From Rhodoferax sp. (GTDB lineage: Bacteria; Pseudomonadota; Gammaproteobacteria; Burkholderiales; Burkholderiaceae_C): 64,000 nt of DNA. The DNA is taken from positions 30,255 to 94,254 of the forward strand of contig NZ_JAQTXM010000019.1 in assembly GCF_028688795.1 (NCBI RefSeq), in the 5' to 3' direction. The position numbers and the translations under genes were made by a program. Positions 50,378 to 59,756 of the stretch are shown here, in pieces (position 1 is the stretch's first letter; each line of letters begins with the position of its first letter). Below the pieces are notes generated by a model. It saw only the letters and a program-made list of their open reading frames with translations. It had not been told where the DNA came from and ran no database searches.

Positions 50378-51457
50378 TCAAACGGCTTCAGCCAACTCGG
50401 CCACCTCGGACTCGGTGCCTTTGGCGATTTCGCTGCCGTAATCAAAGGGCGCGAGGTAGGCCACGGCAGTGGGTAGAAAACGGCTCAGGCCCTTGTAGTC
50501 GGCCAGTGGTTGCGGCAATGTAGAAAGCACCCGTGAGAGGCGTGTGCCCCACTTGGGGACACGTACCAGCTCGTCCAGCGAGGCCAGGTAGCAGCGGATC
50601 GGGAACAACAAGGCATTGCTGCGCGGCAAACGCCACAGGGTCTGTAGCTCCACACGCAGGTGCAGTTTGCGGCCAATGTTCTCGGGGGTCAGTGAGGCAC
50701 GGTCTGGACCCCATTCAGGAAAGGTCTCGGGCGAGGTGTCCAGGCGCGGGTTGACCGTCATGGTCCAGTTCAGGCGGCGCACCGGCTGGCCCTGGCGGAT
50801 CAACAACAGGTATTTCAAGGCGCGCTCAAACACCCCGGCCTGGTGGGCCAGTGGCACCGGACCGTGCCACTGCATGAAGCTCATGCCCACGTTGAAGTCC
50901 AGGGACCAGTCGGCCTGCGAGGTCACCATGCCGGCGTCGAGAAACAGGTTGTCGTCGCGTTGGTCGCAGATCGCAAAGTCGCCCTGGGCCTGGCGCGTGA
51001 TGTACTCAAACGGCCCGCAGGGCAGCGAGGTGGCGTCGCCGAAAACAAAGGTCTGCTCAAGGCCCAGCGGCCGGTTGATCCAGGTCCAGCTGGCGCCAAA
51101 GTCGGGGCCGGTTTTGCGAAGTGAAAAGTGCTCGGGGTAGTCGGCGCTGAGGCTGTCCATCAAGAGTTCCAGCGTGTCCCACTCGGCCATCATCATGTGT
51201 GGCAACACCTGGCAGCGACCTGGGTCGCGCGCCAGCGTGATCGCCTTGTCGCGGCATTCGGCAATGTAGTGCTCGTCCACATCAAAGCCATGTTCATAAG
51301 CTGCACTCGCGCCCTTGGGCTGGTGCGGCTCCATATTGACGCTGTACATGTACTGGTCATCGGGGAACGGGAACGGGTAGCGCAGGATTGCCGCATCGCT
51401 GTTGCGGTAGGTGTAGTCGCCTCGAAAAGTTTCGTCGGGCTTGAAAATGATGGTCAT
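50378..51457 (-). CDS. DUF3445 heme-dependent oxidative N-demethylase (dimethylamine monooxygenase catalytic subunit)
   Basis: A 359-residue DUF3445 protein: ILRYPFPFPDDQYMYSVNM start, LPHMMMAEWDTLELLMDSL, WINRPLGLEQTFVFGDAT, and conserved LFLDAGMVTSQADWSLDFNVGMSF and WTMTVNPRLDTSPE. DUF3445 proteins are heme-dependent N-demethylases that, with a ferredoxin-reductase-type partner, oxidise dimethylamine to methylamine and formaldehyde. The adjacent reductase and DmmA-type genes agree. ATG 51457, 28 bp after the reductase stop. Confidence 0.88.
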   Translation of the reverse strand: MTIIFKPDETFRGDYTYRNSDAAILRYPFPFPDDQYMYSVNMEPHQPKGASAAYEHGFDVDEHYIAECRDKAITLARDPGRCQVLPHMMMAEWDTLELLMDSLSADYPEHFSLRKTGPDFGASWTWINRPLGLEQTFVFGDATSLPCGPFEYITRQAQGDFAICDQRDDNLFLDAGMVTSQADWSLDFNVGMSFMQWHGPVPLAHQAGVFERALKYLLLIRQGQPVRRLNWTMTVNPRLDTSPETFPEWGPDRASLTPENIGRKLHLRVELQTLWRLPRSNALLFPIRCYLASLDELVRVPKWGTRLSRVLSTLPQPLADYKGLSRFLPTAVAYLAPFDYGSEIAKGTESEVAELAEAV

Positions 51458-51485
51458 GGTGACAACCTTGGTTTGGTGGCTGGGT

Positions 51486-52439
51486 TCAGAGATCGAGCAC
51501 AAGGCTCGGGCCGCGAGCGCGCGACACACAGGGCATGATCAAGTGGCCTTGTGCCTTGTCAGCAGCGCTGAGGAAGTGGTCACGGTGTTCGGGTTCGCCC
51601 GCGATCACGCCGGTCAGGCAGGCGCCGCAGGCGCCGCCCCGACACAGGCAATGAGGTGTCAGGCCCTCGCGCTCCAGCGCTTCAAGCAGGCTTTCGTCTT
51701 CACCCACTTGCACGCGCTGGCCGCTTTTTTGCAGCACAGCTTCAAACGATGCGCCGCCACTGGCCACACCACCAAAGAGTTCGCTGTGCACCTGGTTGGC
51801 GGGCCAGCCCAAGGCCTTCGCTGCGGCCAGCACAGACTGGTTCAGATCGCTCGGGCCACAGACGTAGAGGTGTGTGCAAGCAGCCTGCTCGGCCAGCAGC
51901 GCTGGAATGTCAAGGCGATGGCCATCGGCGTTCCAGTGGAAAAAAACCTTTGACTTGTCCGTGGGTAGCCAAGGCGCAAACACCGCCTGTTCAGATTCGC
52001 GGCAGCAGACGTGCAGCGCGTGCTCACCCGCTTGCACACCCACGTCTTTCAGGTAAGACAAAAACGGCGTGATACCGATGCCGCCTGCAATCATCAGGTG
52101 CTGACGCGCTGAGCGTTGCGGCGGGAACATGTTGGCTGACAGCTGGGCGTCAATCACATCGCCAACTTTCAGTCTTTCATGTACGGTAGCCGAGCCACCG
52201 CGCGATGTTGGCACTCGGCGCACGATGATGTCGTACTGACCCCGGCTTCCTGGTGCATTGACCAGCGAGTAGGCGTTGCGGTGTATTCGGCCCTGGCCGG
52301 GCAGGGTGAACAGCACGTGGGCGCCGGCACCGTTGGGCGGCAGCGGTGTGCCGTCCAGCGTGCCCAGACTCAGATGGCGCAGGCTTGGCGCGATGTCGTT
52401 CAGCGCCCGCACCTGGAGTTTGAGACCGGTGGCGATCAT
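51486..52439 (-). CDS. PDR/VanB-family reductase of the amine demethylase
   Basis: A 317-residue reductase: an FMN/FAD-binding barrel (HRNAYSLVNAPGSRGQYDI), NAD-binding domain (LMIAGGIGITPFLSYLKDV, HLYVCGPSDL) and a C-terminal plant-type [2Fe-2S] ferredoxin domain with CLCRGGACGACLTG and a later CVSRARGP cysteine. It passes electrons from NAD(P)H to the heme demethylase. ATG 52439, overlapping the dmmA-like stop by 4 bp. The exact flavin is not decided from sequence. Confidence 0.9.
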   Translation of the reverse strand: MIATGLKLQVRALNDIAPSLRHLSLGTLDGTPLPPNGAGAHVLFTLPGQGRIHRNAYSLVNAPGSRGQYDIIVRRVPTSRGGSATVHERLKVGDVIDAQLSANMFPPQRSARQHLMIAGGIGITPFLSYLKDVGVQAGEHALHVCCRESEQAVFAPWLPTDKSKVFFHWNADGHRLDIPALLAEQAACTHLYVCGPSDLNQSVLAAAKALGWPANQVHSELFGGVASGGASFEAVLQKSGQRVQVGEDESLLEALEREGLTPHCLCRGGACGACLTGVIAGEPEHRDHFLSAADKAQGHLIMPCVSRARGPSLVLDL

Positions 52440-53020
52440 GGAAATACCTCCTGGGGCGCGGGCCGTTCGCCCGGAACTTCGGCATCGACCATCACGCCCA
52501 TGAAGGCACCATGGCGACGGGAAAAATGGTCACGCACCAAAAGCTCTCGACCACAACCCGCACAGGCCACAGTCGACGTGCTCACACCCTCGGTGAGGCC
52601 ATGGCAGTGGGTACACCAGACGCGTCGGCGCTGGCTGCCAGCGTGGGCCAGCTGAATCTGACCCTCTGCCAGGCCGAGCTGTCGGGCAGCCAAAAAGACT
52701 GACCAGACAAAGGGCTCGCTGCCCTGCACAAAAAGCCTGTCGCTCACGCACAGCGGCCCGTGTTCGGCCAAGGCGCTGGTCAGTGCCGGAAGGTCGGCGA
52801 TGACAGCAACAGGGCTCAGGCTGATGGCCTGTGCCACGGGGCCAATCCACCAGACCTGCAGGCGCTGCGCCACTGGTGCGAACGCGCTCGTCAGGTTGGC
52901 CAGCAAGGCGTGGTCCATCGAAGGGCCGTCCAGCACCAGCCAGTGGCGACCAGCCTCTGGCTGGGGTGCCAGCGGTGCGTAGACCGGCCGACTCGTGACC
53001 TCGGAGGGTTTCAGGTTCAT
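52436..53020 (-). CDS. Dimethylamine monooxygenase accessory subunit, DmmA-like
   Basis: A 194-residue protein with an alpha/beta N-terminal part and a C-terminal zinc ribbon (CTHCHGLTEG near 141, CAGCGRELLV near 158) ending in FSRRHGAFMGVMVDAEVPGE. It matches the DmmA family pattern that accompanies DUF3445 demethylases. Its role in the monooxygenase is not settled. ATG 53020, 17 bp after the mgsC-like stop. The long frame upstream is a shadow of the mgsC-like gene. Confidence 0.75.
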   Translation of the reverse strand: MNLKPSEVTSRPVYAPLAPQPEAGRHWLVLDGPSMDHALLANLTSAFAPVAQRLQVWWIGPVAQAISLSPVAVIADLPALTSALAEHGPLCVSDRLFVQGSEPFVWSVFLAARQLGLAEGQIQLAHAGSQRRRVWCTHCHGLTEGVSTSTVACAGCGRELLVRDHFSRRHGAFMGVMVDAEVPGERPAPQEVFP

Positions 53021-53037
53021 GGCGCGCTCCTGTGGTC

Positions 53038-54408
53038 TCAGCCGAGGTTGTGGCCGGGAATCCAGTTGGTACCGGCCAGCGGTACCTTGGCCATGGCGGC
53101 GGCTTCCACGGTGAGCGCCACCAGGTCTTCGGGCTCCAGATGGTGCACGTCTTGCTTGCCGCAGGCGCGTGCCAGCGTGGTCAGTTCCATGGTCAGGGTC
53201 TTGAGGTAGTTCTTCACGTGTTTGGCGCCCATGTCGGGCTCCAGGCGCTGCTCCAGAATGGCGTCCTGCGTGGTCACGCCAACCGGGCATTTGCCGGTGT
53301 GGCAGTGGTGGCAGTAACCAGCCTTGGTGCCGAGCGCCTCATAGTCGGCTTCAGCACTATGGGTTTGGCCCGCCTGCTGGTAGGTCTCGCGGTTGCAGCC
53401 CAGCGCCATCAACACACCCTGGCCGATGGCCACGGCGTCGGCACCCAGGGCCAGGGCCTTCGCCACATCTGCACCGGTGCGGATGCCACCCGAGACGATC
53501 AACTGAACCTTGCCAATCATGTCCAGGTCTTGCAGCGCGGCCACGGCCAGACGTACTGCCGCCAATGTGGGGATGCCAGCGTGTTCAATGAAACAGGTCT
53601 GGGTGGCAGCTGTGCCACCTTGCATGCCGTCGACCACCACCACGTCGGCGCCCGCGTGCACCGCCAGCTTGACGTCGTTGTAGACACGGGTGGCACCAAC
53701 CTTGACGTAGATGGGCTTTTCCCAATCGGTCAATTCACGCAGTTCCTGGATTTTGATCGTCAGGTCATCCGGGCCGGTCCAGTCGGGGTGGCGGCTGGCG
53801 GAGCGCTGGTCCACGCCTTGTGGCAAGGTGCGCATTTTGGCCACACGCGGGTTCACCTTCTGGCCCAGCAGCATTCCACCGCCTCCGGGCTTGGCACCCT
53901 GGCCGAGCACGATCTCGATGGCGTCAGCGCGGCGCACGTCGTCGGGGTTGAAGCCGTAGCGCGAGGGCAGGCACTGGTAGACCAGGGTCTTGGATGACTG
54001 GCGTTCTTCCGAGGTCATGCCACCGTCGCCGGTGGTGGTGGTGGTGCCCATGGCGGTTGCGGCTTTGCCCAGGGCTTCCTTGACGTTGGCCGACAAGGCG
54101 CCAAAGCTCATGCCGGCGATGGTGATCGGGGTGTCAAGTACCACGGGTTTCTTGGCAAAGCGCGTGCCCAGCACGGTTTTTGTCGAGCATTTCTCACGGT
54201 AGCCTTCAAGTGGGTAGCGCGAGAGCGAGGCGGTCAGAAATACCAGGTCGTCGAAGTGCGGCAGCTTGCGCTTGGCGCCCAGACCGCGGATTTCATACAA
54301 GCCGGTGCTGGAGGCCCGGTGGATGTAGTCGAGCGTGCTGCGGTCGAATCCGGCGGACTCTTCGAGTTGCAGGCGTTTAAAGGCAATGGGGTGTTCTGTG
54401 TTTGACAT
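53038..54408 (-). CDS. mgsC: FMN-binding glutamate synthase-type subunit, MgsC-like (N-methylglutamate synthase)
   Basis: A 456-residue FMN- and Fe-S-binding central domain of glutamate synthase: PITIAGMSFGALSANVKEAL, KPGGGGMLLGQKV, IYVKVGATRVYNDVKLAVHAG, VVVDGMQGGTAATQ and CHHCHTGKCPVG (the 3Fe-4S cysteines). As a separate subunit next to MgsA- and MgsB-like genes and GmaS, it would make N-methylglutamate from gamma-glutamylmethylamide and 2-oxoglutarate. Ordinary glutamate synthase is less likely because the subunits are split and lie beside GmaS. Confidence 0.87.
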   Translation of the reverse strand: MSNTEHPIAFKRLQLEESAGFDRSTLDYIHRASSTGLYEIRGLGAKRKLPHFDDLVFLTASLSRYPLEGYREKCSTKTVLGTRFAKKPVVLDTPITIAGMSFGALSANVKEALGKAATAMGTTTTTGDGGMTSEERQSSKTLVYQCLPSRYGFNPDDVRRADAIEIVLGQGAKPGGGGMLLGQKVNPRVAKMRTLPQGVDQRSASRHPDWTGPDDLTIKIQELRELTDWEKPIYVKVGATRVYNDVKLAVHAGADVVVVDGMQGGTAATQTCFIEHAGIPTLAAVRLAVAALQDLDMIGKVQLIVSGGIRTGADVAKALALGADAVAIGQGVLMALGCNRETYQQAGQTHSAEADYEALGTKAGYCHHCHTGKCPVGVTTQDAILEQRLEPDMGAKHVKNYLKTLTMELTTLARACGKQDVHHLEPEDLVALTVEAAAMAKVPLAGTNWIPGHNLG

Positions 54409-54409
54409 G

Positions 54410-55099
54410 TCAATAGTCCTGATTGGCGTCGGCGTTCCAGTGGTAGAGGCTGCGGGCTGAGGCCACGCGCTTGAATTCCGAGGGCTCATAGGCCAGTCCG
54501 GCTTGGGCCAGCAAGGCGCTCAGGGCCGTCACGTCGGTGTCGGTCATGGGTTCGAGTTGGGCGTCGGCACCAAGCGACTTGATGCTGCCGCGCACATAAA
54601 TCACGGCCTCATAGAGTGAGTCGCCGAGCGCGTCACCCGCGTTGCCGCAAATCACCATGCGACCAGCCTGCGCCATGAAGCCGGAGAAGCTGCCGACCGA
54701 ACCACCCACCACGATGTCACCGCCCTTGAGCGAGATACCACAGCGCAGGCCGGCGTCGCCGTCAATCACCAGCAAGCCGCCGTGGGCTGAAGCGCCGGCG
54801 CCGTTGGAAGCGAAGCCTTTGACATGCACCTTGCCACTCATCATGTTTTCGGCGACACCGGTGCTGGCGCTGCCTTCAATCGTGACGTCGGCAAACTTGT
54901 TCATGCCTGCTGCGTAATAGCCGGCGTGGCCCTGGATGGTCACGCTGACCGGGGCGTTGATGCCAACTGCGATGTTGTGCGCGCCATCCGGGTGCGACAC
55001 GACGATGTGTTGGCCAGCCAGGGATTCGGGCGTGCCGTGCAGGTGCAAGTTGAGCTCACGCACGCTTTGGCGGCTCAGGTCGAAAGTCAGATTTTCCAT
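54410..55099 (-). CDS. mgsB: Glutamate synthase GXGXG-domain subunit, MgsB-like
   Basis: A 229-residue right-handed beta-helix protein built from the GXGXG repeat of GltB: HNIAVGINAPVSVTI, GHAGYYAAGMNKF, ASNGAGASAHGGLLV, GDAGLRCGISLKGGDIVVGG. It forms the structural arm of split glutamate-synthase-like enzymes. It overlaps the mgsA-like 3' end by 13 bp and is followed 1 bp later by the mgsC-like gene, typical of a coupled complex. Confidence 0.87.
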   Translation of the reverse strand: MENLTFDLSRQSVRELNLHLHGTPESLAGQHIVVSHPDGAHNIAVGINAPVSVTIQGHAGYYAAGMNKFADVTIEGSASTGVAENMMSGKVHVKGFASNGAGASAHGGLLVIDGDAGLRCGISLKGGDIVVGGSVGSFSGFMAQAGRMVICGNAGDALGDSLYEAVIYVRGSIKSLGADAQLEPMTDTDVTALSALLAQAGLAYEPSEFKRVASARSLYHWNADANQDY

Positions 55100-55995
55100 A
55101 CGTACATCTCCTCAGGAGCGGGTTCAAAGACAGTGGCGTGACTGATGCCCGGCAGGTGGGCGAGCGAACGGAATTCGGAAGCAATGGCGACGAAGTCGTC
55201 GGTTTCTGCGACCACAGCGGGCTTGCAGGCAAATGGGTCGCGAATCAGGGCCAACTCGGTGGGTGTGCCCATCAGGAAGGTGTAGAAGCCGTCCAACGCT
55301 TCAAAGGCTTTTTGCAGCGCCCCGTGCAGGTCGTCGCCTTCACGCAGGCGCCATTCCAGAAAACGGCAAGCGGCTTCGGTGTCGTTGTCAGTCTCGAACT
55401 TGATGCCGCGTGGCTCCAGCATGCGGCGCACGCCGTTGGGGTTGGAGAGCGAGCCGTTGTGCACCAGGCAAAAGTCTTCGCCAGCGGTGAACGGGTGGGC
55501 GCGGTCAGGCGTCACCGCCGACTCGGTTGCCATGCGGGTGTGGCCCACCAGGTGGCTGCCAACAAGCTTGCTGAAGTCGTAACGTTCGGCCACTTGGGCT
55601 GGTGTGCCGATGTCCTTGTACAGGTCGATGCGGCGACCTGTGGAGAGGATGTGCAACTTGGCTTCATACGCCTTGATGAAGGCCTTGACCGGATCGGCCG
55701 GGCCGTCAAAGGTGAAGATGGCGTGGTTGCCCTTGGTCTGGATATGGGCCTTGACTTTCAGGTCAGCGTTTAACGCGTCGGCCAGGCCGACCCAGTCGTA
55801 AGCCGCAGCGGCATCGGTGAGGCCCGAATACAGGCTGACTTTGCGCTGGCTCTCAGGCAAAGGCTGGCCGAACACGGCCATGCCAGCCGAATCTGGGCCG
55901 CGGTCGTGCATGCCGATCAGCATGGGCACCATGAGCTCGCCCAGTTGGGCGTGCATGGCAGGTTTTTTCAGTAATAGTCCAACAATTCCACACAT
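55087..55995 (-). CDS. mgsA: Class II glutamine amidotransferase subunit, MgsA-like
   Basis: A 302-residue Ntn hydrolase: MCGIVGLLL exposes Cys2 as nucleophile, MHDRGPDSAGMAV, VGHTRMATESAVTPDRAHPF and FCLVHNGSLSN are the amidotransferase motifs. In the MgsABC enzyme this domain releases methylamine-derived nitrogen from gamma-glutamylmethylamide. ATG 55995, 10 bp after the gmaS stop. Confidence 0.87.
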   Translation of the reverse strand: MCGIVGLLLKKPAMHAQLGELMVPMLIGMHDRGPDSAGMAVFGQPLPESQRKVSLYSGLTDAAAAYDWVGLADALNADLKVKAHIQTKGNHAIFTFDGPADPVKAFIKAYEAKLHILSTGRRIDLYKDIGTPAQVAERYDFSKLVGSHLVGHTRMATESAVTPDRAHPFTAGEDFCLVHNGSLSNPNGVRRMLEPRGIKFETDNDTEAACRFLEWRLREGDDLHGALQKAFEALDGFYTFLMGTPTELALIRDPFACKPAVVAETDDFVAIASEFRSLAHLPGISHATVFEPAPEEMYVWKI

Positions 55996-56005
55996 GGTTG
56001 CTTCC

Positions 56006-57400
56006 TTAAAAAAATTCGAGGTACTGTTTCACTTCCCACTCGGAGACGTGGCGCATGTACTCGATCCACTCCATGCGCTTGAACTTGAGAAACTCGTCCG
56101 TGACCGGGCCCAGGGCTTCGCGGATCACGCTGTCGGCCTCCAGCGCGTCGAGCGCGGCGTTGAGGTTTTGCGGCAGCAGTCCGATACCGGCTTCCTTGAG
56201 CTGAGCCTCGCTCCACTCGTAAAGGTTGACGTTGCGCGGTGCGCCTGGGTGCATGTTTTTCTCAATGCCGTCCAGGCCGGCAGCAATCACCGCGGCCGTT
56301 GCCAGGTAGGGGTTGCAGGCGCCATCGGGCAGGCGCAGTTCCAGTCGGCCCTTGGGGATGCGCACCATAGTGGAGCGGTTGTTATCACCGTAGCTGATGT
56401 AGGCTGGAGCCCAGGTGGCACCGGTCAGTGAGCGCCCAACCACCAGGCGTTTGTAGGAGTTGATGGTGGGTGCGCACAAGGCCGTGAGCGCAGGCGCGTG
56501 GTGCAGCAGGCCAGCCATGAACTGGTAAGCCATGGGCGAAAGCTCCAGGCCGGAGGGGTCGCTCTTGTCCTGGAACAGGTTGCGTTTGCCATCACCGATC
56601 GACAGGTGCATATGCATACCGTTGCCTGGGCGGTTGGCAAACGGCTTGGGCATGAAGGAGCAGATCAGGCCAAGCTCGTTGGCGATCTCGCTGGCAGCCA
56701 TCTTGAAGAAGATGAAGTGGTCACACGAGGTCAGGCAGTCGGTGTAGGTGTAGTTGAGTTCGAACTGGCCATTGGCGTCCTCGTGGTCGATCTGGTAGAC
56801 GTCGATGCCGGTGGCGCGCATGGCGTTGGACAGTTTTTCCAGGAAGACACGGGTGCGTGACAGGCCCTTGTAGTCGTAGCAGGGCTTGGCCAGATTGTCG
56901 CTGGCGTCGTGCGGCACGATGCTGCCGTCGGCGTTGCGGCGCAGCAGCGAAAACTCGGGCTCCAGGCCGGTGAACATCGTCAAGCCTTTTTCTGCCAACC
57001 GGGCTACTTGCTTTTTCAGTACGACACGGCTGTCGAACTTCCATGGCTCGCCTTCGACATGGCCTTCGCAGACGATGCGCGCCAAGCCCGGTTGCCAAGG
57101 CACCAGCGAGACGGTGGCCAGGTCACCCACTGCCATGAAGTCCGGGCCATGTGGCTCGATGCCCGAGCCGGAGATCGCGAAACCGGCGAAGCCCGCGCCT
57201 TCTTTCATGACGGTGTGCAAATGCTCCACTGGCACCGACTTTGCCTTGGCCACACCGTGGATGTCGACAAACTGGGCCAGCACGTAACCGATTCCTTGGG
57301 ATTTGAGGTATTGCTTCGTTTCTTCAACGGTGTTGAAGCGTTGAGGGCTCACCAGATCGGTCGGGGACCTGGTTGCAAAGGGGGCTGCGACTGTGTTCAA
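56006..57400 (-). CDS. gmaS: Gamma-glutamylmethylamide synthetase / GlnT-like glutamine synthetase
   Basis: A 464-residue glutamine-synthetase-family ligase: [28 protein letters not shown], the [19 protein letters not shown] segment, [18 protein letters not shown] and [20 protein letters not shown]. It would ligate methylamine to glutamate with ATP. GS of type III/GlnT is the alternative, but adjoining mgsABC-like and dmm-like genes favour GMAS. The frame is open to 57556; the TTG at 57400 has AAGGAG at 8-nt spacing (57408-57413) and is chosen. First gene of the 11-gene operon. Confidence 0.88.
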   Translation of the reverse strand: MNTVAAPFATRSPTDLVSPQRFNTVEETKQYLKSQGIGYVLAQFVDIHGVAKAKSVPVEHLHTVMKEGAGFAGFAISGSGIEPHGPDFMAVGDLATVSLVPWQPGLARIVCEGHVEGEPWKFDSRVVLKKQVARLAEKGLTMFTGLEPEFSLLRRNADGSIVPHDASDNLAKPCYDYKGLSRTRVFLEKLSNAMRATGIDVYQIDHEDANGQFELNYTYTDCLTSCDHFIFFKMAASEIANELGLICSFMPKPFANRPGNGMHMHLSIGDGKRNLFQDKSDPSGLELSPMAYQFMAGLLHHAPALTALCAPTINSYKRLVVGRSLTGATWAPAYISYGDNNRSTMVRIPKGRLELRLPDGACNPYLATAAVIAAGLDGIEKNMHPGAPRNVNLYEWSEAQLKEAGIGLLPQNLNAALDALEADSVIREALGPVTDEFLKFKRMEWIEYMRHVSEWEVKQYLEFF

Positions 57401-57573
57401 GAGAAAAACTCCTTCGGTTGGCAATGAGAGAAATACAAGGGAACTGGCTGAGGCCGGTTTGGTGCATGACCAAGACCGATGTTTCTTGTTATGCAACATT
57501 TGTGCCTGTTGTGAATATTTTGAAATTGGCAGCACGTATACTTTTCTCACCAGCAAAGACCAAGGAGTGGGTA
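57401..57573. promoter_or_regulatory. Divergent promoter region between gmaS and the XRE-cupin gene
   Basis: 173 bp shared by two divergent starts, AT-richer than its surroundings around 57480-57550. TGTTATGCAACA (57488-57499) has TGTT/AACA arms, and TATACT near 57538-57543 could be a -10 for the regulator gene. Weak but plausible operator for the XRE-cupin protein. Confidence 0.4.
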
Positions 57574-58176
57574 GTGAACAAACAAGGCGACAAGACGGCG
57601 GTTTCGCTTGAGGAATCGGTAGGATCAGCCATCAAGGAGCTGCGCCAGCGCCACGGTCTGACCATTGCACAGGTGTCGGAGCAGGCCAGCATCAGCCGCG
57701 GCATGTTGTCCAAGATCGAAAATGGACAAACCTCGGCCGGCATGGACACCCTGGCGCGCATTGCACGTGCTCTAGGGGTGTCCATGTCCATGCTGTTCAG
57801 CAAATACGATGTCACGGCGAGTGCCGCGCAGCACATTAAAAAGGGCAAGGGCATGGAAGTGGTGCGCCGAGGCACCAAAAGCGGGCACACCTACCACCTG
57901 CTTGCGTATGACCAAGGCCCGATCAAGCTGTTCGAGCCCTTCCTGATCACCATGGACGATGACTCGGAGCAGTACCCCACGTTCCAGCACCCGGGGACAG
58001 AGTTTCTATACATGCTGGAAGGCAAGATTGAATACCGCTGCGGCCAAGACTCTTACTTGCTAGAGCCTGGTGACTCGTTGACTTTTCAGGGGGAGGTGGC
58101 GCATGGACCGGAAAAGCTGGTGAAGTTTCCGATCAAGTTTCTATCGTTTATCGTCTACCCGCGCAGCGTGGAGTGA
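57574..58176 (+). CDS. XRE-family HTH regulator with cupin domain
   Basis: A 200-residue regulator: N-terminal lambda-type HTH (about 15-70; [40 protein letters not shown]) and a C-terminal cupin ([37 protein letters not shown]) that could bind a small ligand such as gamma-glutamylmethylamide, N-methylglutamate or an amine (inference). Start is GTG at 57574: AAGGAG lies at 57562-57567, six bases before it; family homology matches. Divergent from gmaS and probably controlling it. Confidence 0.85.
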   Translation: MNKQGDKTAVSLEESVGSAIKELRQRHGLTIAQVSEQASISRGMLSKIENGQTSAGMDTLARIARALGVSMSMLFSKYDVTASAAQHIKKGKGMEVVRRGTKSGHTYHLLAYDQGPIKLFEPFLITMDDDSEQYPTFQHPGTEFLYMLEGKIEYRCGQDSYLLEPGDSLTFQGEVAHGPEKLVKFPIKFLSFIVYPRSVE

Positions 58177-58195
58177 GGCGAGCGCTCAGCGCAGT

Positions 58196-58783
58196 TCAGC
58201 TCAGTGTGGTGACCAGCAGCAAACTGTTCGCCCCAACCGGTGTGATGTGAGCCATGACTGTGAGGCCTTGCAGGTGCAGGCAGTCGAAAGCATTGAGAAC
58301 CAGCGAGTCAGCCCCCGGCAGGGCCAGCTCGAAGCGGCCACGCAGGACCAACACCAGCACATCGGGCGCAGGAGTCAGGTCCACGGCGTCGTCCTCGACG
58401 ATAAGCAGCTTGGCCTGGGCCTGACCACGCTGCACCATCACGTTCCAGAGTTGGGTCGGCACATCTGGTGCATCACAGCGCAGGGATAACTCGCCGGGAA
58501 ACTGTGCAGAGGAACCCGGGCCATCGAAGCGCCACGCTTGGGCGTCTCCGCTCAGACTCAGCCCGGCGCCCCGGACCATCACCGCCGTGCGGTCCAGCCC
58601 GTCAAAGCGAGAAAACGGTCCGGCTGCCGTGATGTCGGCCACGCTCACACGCCAGTTCAGCAGGTGCTCTGCCTCGCGGCTGGCGACGGTGCGTGTCCAG
58701 CCACCGCCGTTCTTCCAGGCTTCGCGCGGCAGCGCATCGATTGAAAAACGCCGCAGCGACCCAGCCGCAGGGTGTGCGCTCAT
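58196..58783 (-). CDS. hutD: HutD family protein
   Basis: A 195-residue double-cupin-like HutD protein: [17 protein letters not shown] (family hallmark WKNGGG-TR), [24 protein letters not shown] and [12 protein letters not shown]. HutD of Pseudomonas histidine-utilisation loci limits hut expression and is reported to bind N-formylglutamate. No hutH, hutU or hutI is here; instead it is the last gene of a DAO-etfB-etfA-hutD unit, overlapping etfA by 4 bp. Its ligand in this setting is the open question. Confidence 0.88.
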   Translation of the reverse strand: MSAHPAAGSLRRFSIDALPREAWKNGGGWTRTVASREAEHLLNWRVSVADITAAGPFSRFDGLDRTAVMVRGAGLSLSGDAQAWRFDGPGSSAQFPGELSLRCDAPDVPTQLWNVMVQRGQAQAKLLIVEDDAVDLTPAPDVLVLVLRGRFELALPGADSLVLNAFDCLHLQGLTVMAHITPVGANSLLLVTTLS

Positions 58784-59730
58784 GCCGTATCCACTGCCGC
58801 TGGCAGTCCTGCCGTCAGCGCTGGCAGGACATCAAACAGGTCACCCACGAAGCCCACGTCGGCGATTGAAAAGATTGGCGCATCGGGGTCTTTGTTGACG
58901 GCCACGATGAAGCCCGCGTCCTTGATGCCGGCAAGGTGTTGGATGGCGCCTGAAATGCCAAAAGCCAAGTAGACATCAGGTGCCACGGACTTGCCGGTCT
59001 GCCCAATCTGAATCGCGTTCGGCGCAAAGCCCGCATCGACTGCCGCGCGGGAGGCACCCACAGCACCGCCCAGGTGGTCAGCGAGCTGTTCGATCAGGGC
59101 CATGTGCTCGCGTGCCCCTACGCCGCGCCCGGCCGCCACCACCACACGGGCGCGGCTCAGGTCGGGGCGGTCGCTGCCCATCGTCTCCCGGTTTTCCAGA
59201 CGGCTGCGGTGATCGGGCGTGACTGTCGCTACATCCACCACTGGGCAGGCGCCCTGTGTGCCGACAGCGGGTGCAAAACCGGTTGGCCGCAGGGTCAGCA
59301 AGGTCATGGCACTTTGGGTTTCCATGCGGGCGAGCACGCTGCCAGCGTACATGGGGCGCACGAAACGGTGCGCTGATTCGATGGCTACCACATCGCTCAG
59401 GTAGGCCGCCCGTAAACGTGCGGCAGCCCGCGGCAGGGCACCACGGTGCAGCATCTTGTGCGCGGCCACAAGCAGGTCGTAGGCGGGCATGAGCGCCTCG
59501 ATTTGCCGCGCCAGCGTCTCAGCCGATGGCGTAACCCATTGCGGGTTGTCCGCCAGCAGCACCTGCGACACGCCAGCCAGGGCGGCGGCGGCCTGGGCCA
59601 CGGCAGCACAGTCATGCCCGAGTACAAGTAGTTGCACAGGGTCACCGATTTGCGATGCGGCGCCCAGCAGGTTCAATGTGGATGGGTCGATTTGGGCGCC
59701 GTCGTGTTCGGCGATGACAAGCGTGGTCAT
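58780..59730 (-). CDS. etfA: Electron transfer flavoprotein alpha subunit
   Basis: A 316-residue ETF alpha: N-terminal Rossmann-type half ([18 protein letters not shown]) and a C-terminal FAD domain with [11 protein letters not shown] and the signature [19 protein letters not shown]. With EtfB it carries electrons from a dehydrogenase to ETF:ubiquinone oxidoreductase. It is somewhat diverged from housekeeping ETF, consistent with a dedicated partner of the DAO flavoprotein two genes upstream. ATG 59730. Confidence 0.93.
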   Translation of the reverse strand: MTTLVIAEHDGAQIDPSTLNLLGAASQIGDPVQLLVLGHDCAAVAQAAAALAGVSQVLLADNPQWVTPSAETLARQIEALMPAYDLLVAAHKMLHRGALPRAAARLRAAYLSDVVAIESAHRFVRPMYAGSVLARMETQSAMTLLTLRPTGFAPAVGTQGACPVVDVATVTPDHRSRLENRETMGSDRPDLSRARVVVAAGRGVGAREHMALIEQLADHLGGAVGASRAAVDAGFAPNAIQIGQTGKSVAPDVYLAFGISGAIQHLAGIKDAGFIVAVNKDPDAPIFSIADVGFVGDLFDVLPALTAGLPAAVDTA

Positions 59731-59756
59731 GGTGCGTTTGTTTCCGTGGTGGGGTG

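Noticed and set aside
53021..53290. Upstream extension of the DmmA-like frame
   Set aside because: Those codons read over the mgsC-like gene with shadow composition; ATG 53020 begins the family pattern.
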